Assembly (NCBI GenBank): GCA_964399535.1 | Contig: CAYNRE010000012.1 | Span: 1 to 6,730 of the forward strand | Direction of reading: 5' to 3' | DNA length: 6,730 nt | Origin: CAYNRE01 sp964399535 | GTDB lineage: Bacteria > Planctomycetota > Planctomycetia > Pirellulales > CAYNRE01 | Part shown: positions 1 to 3,800 of the stretch, piece by piece | Numbering within the stretch: the stretch's first letter is position 1 | Layout of the letters: every line of letters starts with the position of its first letter | Program-made: the position numbers and the translations under genes | The notes under the pieces: generated by a model | Seen by the model: the letters and a program-made list of their open reading frames with translations, nothing else | What the model was told of the DNA's origin: nothing | Databases searched by the model: none

Positions 1-368
1 GCATTAATCTGAATAACACCACCGCCGAGGCCCCCGCCGACGTGGCCGCCCGGGCGACCACGCTCCGCGACCTGGCCGGCCGCGAGCATTCGCGGAGCGA
101 GGTCGTCGCAAGGCTGGTCGATGCCATCGGTCGGCAGCTTACCCGGCTAGGGCGCAACCCCGCGCAGATTGGTGCCCAGGCGCACGCCGCATGCCTGCAA
201 ATCGACAACTGGCTGACGGCTGATACCGGCTTTCGCCGCTTGAGCGGTCGATGCCTGGGTATCGCCGACGACGGAGCCCTGCGGTTGGCAACCTCCAGCC
301 AGGTCGAACTGGTCTACGCGGGCTGCCTGGTGCACGACACACCGGCGACTTCGCCCCCCGCCGATTGA
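1..368 (+). CDS. birA: Biotin-protein ligase (biotin-[acetyl-CoA-carboxylase] ligase), C-terminal part; 5' end lies outside the window
   Basis: This is the last 121 codons of a cytoplasmic enzyme that activates biotin with ATP and attaches it to a lysine of biotin carboxyl carrier proteins, such as that of acetyl-CoA carboxylase. The first complete codon is at 3 and the stop TGA is at 366-368. The fragment opens with INLNNT, the end of the GIGxNxN segment of the catalytic domain. It continues with TTLRDLAGREHSR, matching the family's (A)TSLR...G...R stretch and the helix that follows it. The end is a small SH3-like BPL C-terminal domain with TGFRRLSGRCLGIADDGAL, where the (x)GxxxGIddDGaL pattern is diagnostic. 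Family members are usually 250-330 residues, so more than half is missing upstream. A GTG at 42 could be taken as a start, but it falls inside the conserved domain and is not one. Any N-terminal DNA-binding domain, which would make it a biotin-operon repressor, cannot be judged from here. Confidence 0.88.
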   Translation, partial: INLNNTTAEAPADVAARATTLRDLAGREHSRSEVVARLVDAIGRQLTRLGRNPAQIGAQAHAACLQIDNWLTADTGFRRLSGRCLGIADDGALRLATSSQVELVYAGCLVHDTPATSPPAD

Positions 369-504
369 TCGACACGCCAGCGACTAATGCGGGGACCCGC
401 TACGCGTGGCGCTCTCAGCGGGTGCCCCGACGCGCGTGGTATGGACAACTCCCGCGAAGCACGGGGTTTCCGGCGGCGCTGGTTTGAAGGCCCCTAATTA
501 CCGA

Positions 505-526
505 GGATCGAGCGGTTTTTCGATCC
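505..526. terminator. Perfect 7-bp hairpin, possible terminator of birA
   Basis: GGATCGA at 505-511 is the exact reverse complement of TCGATCC at 520-526, separated by an 8-base loop GCGGTTTT. It lies about 135 bases after the birA stop. No T-tract follows the right arm (CAATGG comes next), so it does not meet the usual description of an intrinsic terminator. It could equally be an operator-like palindrome or chance. Confidence 0.3.
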
Positions 527-567
527 CAATGGCTAGTCCAAATAACCATCGGCTCGCCCCTCCCCAA

Positions 568-598
568 TTCCCCATTTAACAAGGGGGTTGTTTATACT
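568..598 (+). promoter_or_regulatory. Candidate sigma70-type promoter of the giant gene
   Basis: TATACT at 593-598 matches five of six bases of the TATAAT -10 consensus and stands out in a GC-rich setting. The nearest -35-like hexamer is TTCCCC at 568-573, which matches TTGACA at only three positions with a long 19-base spacer, so the -35 is weak. Transcription would start near 605 and leave a leader of about 75 bases before the ATG at 681. This is a pattern match only. Confidence 0.3.
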
Positions 599-680
599 CG
601 GAGCTTGATTCTCCCCGCTTTTGGGGATCCAGACTCGCTCACTGCCGCCGCACGCCAGTCCACTCCGGGTTGCCCTGATC

Positions 681-803
681 ATGGCCCTCCGCGAATTCCA
701 CCCGCCGCGCCTGTCGCGGCGCCGGCCGCGCCGCACTCGGCCGGCCGCTCGCCTAGCTGAATGCCTGGAAGATCGCCGACTGATGGCGATCGCGCCGACG
801 CCC
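681..803 (+). other. Planctomycete-type N-terminal export-signature region (residues 1-41)
   Basis: Residues 1-33 contain 11 arginines, including RRRPRR at 13-18, followed by AECLEDRRLMA at 26-36. The second part fits the LExLExRxLL/LM motif (LEPR-XLL-like) seen at the N-terminus of many very large exported planctomycete proteins. No hydrophobic stretch long enough for a normal Sec or Tat signal peptide follows the arginines: the next residues, IAPTPGFYDP, lead straight into the repeats. Export by a dedicated route is therefore inferred from the motif. An internal ATG at 783 (Met35) would remove the motif and is a less attractive start. Confidence 0.6.
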
Positions 804-3800
804 GGTTTCTACGACCCGGTCGAAAGCCAGTGGTTCCTCAAGAACTCTTACGGCCAAGGTCTGTCCGACGAAACCTTTGACTACGGGGCGCCATCGTCCG
901 GCTGGGTACCGCTGGTGGGCGATTGGGACGGCAGCGGCACCGATACGGTCGGTTTCTACGACCCGACCAAGGCGCAGTGGTTCCTGAAGAACTCCAATAG
1001 TCAGGGGCTTTCCGACGCCACGTTCTTTTACGGCCCGGAAGGTTCGAATTGGGTGCCGCTGGTCGGCGACTGGGACGGCGACGGTAGCGACAGCGTGGGC
1101 TTCTACGATCCGGCCGCCGCGCAGTGGTTCCTGAAGAACTCCAACAGCCAGGGCCTGTCCGACGCGACGTTTTTCTACGGCCCGGAAGGATCGAACTGGG
1201 TACCGCTGGCCGGCGACTGGAATGGCGACGGTAGCGACAGCGTGGGCTTCTACGACCCGGCCGCCGCGCAGTGGTTCCTGAAGAACTCCAACGGCCAGGG
1301 CCTGTCCGACGCGACGTTTTTCTACGGCCCGGAAGGTTCGAATTGGGTACCGCTGGTCGGCGATTGGGACAACAACACCAGCGACACGGTCGGCTTTTTC
1401 GACCCAGCCGAAGCCGCCTGGTTTCTCAAGAACGTGCCGGCCCAAGGGCTGTCGGACCTGAGCTTTCGTTACGGTCCGGCCGGTTCAAGCTGGAAACCGC
1501 TGGTGGGTAGTTGGCCGAGCGGTTCGCTCGACGTGGAGGGCCCCGTCTTGCTGGCCCAGTTAGCCGCCGATACCGGGGTCAGCCCTGGCGATGGGCTGAC
1601 GAACAACTCCACCATTACCGGCAGCGCCCTCGACGACACGGGAGTGACCGTGTTCCTGGCCGGCCTGGACGATGCGCCGCCAGTGGCCTACGTCGACATT
1701 CGGGGCGACCTTTTTCCCAATGGAACCTTTACGCTCACGCCGGCGCGGCTCGCGGAAATCGCCGGGGCGCCTCTGGCCGATGGCCTCCACACGCTGCACC
1801 TGGTGGCTCGCGACGCGGCGGGAAACCAAACCACGCTCGACCTGATTTGGACTCAGGACACCACCCTACCGAACGTACCTGGCTTCGACCTGGCACCCGA
1901 AACCGACAGCGCCCCGGTGGGAGATCAGATCACCTCGATTTCGCCGGTTGCGCTAGTGGGGCAGACTTCACCGGGGGCGCTCGTTCGCCTGCTGGGTCGG
2001 GGGCTTCAAACCGTGGCCGACCAGAACGGCCAGTTCCGCCTGGAAAACGTGGCTCTGGCGTTTGGCCCAAACGACCTGAATGTCGAATCGTACGACGACG
2101 CCGGCAACCGTTCTCAAGCCACCGGGACCATCACGCGCCCGTTTCAAGACAGCATCCTGGCCGAAACGGCCGGCCCCGTAGCGCGGCTCGAGTTGCCGAT
2201 CGAACTGGGCGAACACGAGGGGCGAAAGACGATTTCGTTCGAGGTTGGGGCCGCCTTCGACACCGGCACCGTGGGTGCCCCCTTGGTCGACACCTTCAAC
2301 GTGTATCTGATCGATGCCTCGGGCCAGACGCTGGCCGATCGGGGAGTGCAAGGCACGAGCTTCTTTGCGATCGACGAGCGAGGCCTTAGCACGGCGCCGG
2401 CCGTGAGTGGGGTATCGGTCGACGCAGGGCGGGTAACGATCGACCTGACCCCCTGGCGAGGCCAGGGCGCCGCCAAACTGGTATTCGAGTTGCTCAATGC
2501 CGACGCCGATCTGGGCTCGACCGTTCAGGTGACCGGCATCACCACGGCGGTCGACCCCTTGGCCGTCGTAGTTCCGCAGCCAAGGCCCCGCCGCGGCACA
2601 ACCCTTCCCCAGCCGATGAGCGATGAGCGGTTTCTGGAGACGATCGTTACCGACGACGTTGCCATCCTGACCGACAACCTCAGGTTCGATCCCGTTCAGG
2701 GACTGATGACCCTCGACTTGCGGGCGGTGAACAATACCAGCCTTACCCTGGGGCGCGATCTGGCGGTGTCGTTGGGGAATCTGCCCGCCGGGGCCGTAGT
2801 GGTCGATTCATTCGGCCTGGACGGGTTGGGGCGGCCGCTGATTAGCTTTGCCGGCGCGCTGCCGGAAATGGGCCTTCCCGCGGGTGCCACTTCCGCGCGG
2901 CTCACCGTGCGAGTGAAGTTGAACAACCCGCAAAGCGACCTGTTTTCCCCCACGTTCACGGTCTGGGCTCGAACCGCGGCCCTCGAGGTTTTCAACCAGG
3001 TTCGCAACGCCTACGACTACGAGCCCTATCGGGGAGCCAAGAAGGGTGCCGAGGGCGTGCGCGACACCGGCGCGGGCAATGCCTGGGACATCGCCTCGGT
3101 ATTGGTCGGCGCGCTGCGGGCCGAGGGGCTGGTGGCCAAGCACGTGCAAGGTACGGTCGAAATGCCCGTCGACCAGCTCCTCAACTGGGTCGGCGCCCGA
3201 AACGCCGACGCTGCCATGGCCATCTTGCAAGCGGCCGAACTTGACCCCGTCGCGATCTTGGGTTCCGGTGAGCAGACCGGCCAAGTGGTCGCCTTTCAGT
3301 TCGACCATGCCTGGGTTTCAGTCGATTTGGCCCTGCCGGGGAACCCTTCTCGGACGGTCGGCATCGACCCTTCCTTCAAGCAATACAGCTACCAGGCCGG
3401 CATTCCTCAGATCGCCACGCAGGTACCCTACGATCGCGATGCCTACCTCAGCCAGTCGCGCCCCGAACTGGCCCACGAGTTTTACGCGCAACAGGTGGCC
3501 GACTATCTCGCGGCCAACCTGCCAGGTCAGCAGCTCAGCGACGTTCCGTATTCCGGTAGCTTGATTCCCGTCGAGGCCGAGCGGCTGGTCCTGGGGACGC
3601 TACCGTTCAGCTTGGTAGGCACTTCGTTTGCTTCCGACGAGGTGCCGGTCCAGGAGACCTATCGGGTCATCGTCGAGGTACAAACCCCGGGGGGCGGAAT
3701 CTTCAATCTGCCTCCGACCACCATTGTTCGCCGCGAACTTTCGCTGCCCGGCGACGGCCGCAAAAACTTTCAGATCAGCCTGGGTTCTTCCCAGACCACC

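Larger units (their letters stand above)
369..680. other. Intergenic region between birA and the giant RHS gene
   Basis: I find no convincing gene in these 312 bases. The short frames that cross it overlap the birA end or carry no recognisable motif. It holds a 7-bp inverted repeat at 505-526, a candidate -10 box at 593-598, and a small 5-bp hairpin at 612-627 (TCCCC, loop GCTTTT, GGGGA). The stretch 556-590 is unusual in base use: C-runs, then an A/T-rich segment, then a G-run (CCCCTCCCC ... AAGGGGG). No tRNA-like, riboswitch-like or attachment-site-like structure was seen. Confidence 0.7.

Noticed and set aside
13..18. RRRPRR (residues 13-18, about positions 717-734) as a Tat signal
   Set aside because: The usual S/T-RRxFLK context and the following hydrophobic segment are both missing.
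42..368. A separate small gene starting at GTG 42
   Set aside because: The frame is open from the left edge and the residues before 42 (INLNNT) belong to the biotin-ligase catalytic domain, so this is the tail of a longer gene.
753..1445. A 230-codon repetitive reading frame on the - strand
   Set aside because: It is the complement, in codon register, of the 49-residue tandem repeats. Its repetitiveness simply mirrors the sense repeats.
1511..2389. A 292-codon + frame offset from the giant gene, and similar offset frames at 3046-3564, 4019-4603, 4663-5247 and 4730-5407
   Set aside because: They overlap the giant gene completely, are Arg/Pro/Gly-rich as expected for off-frame GC-rich DNA, and show no motif.
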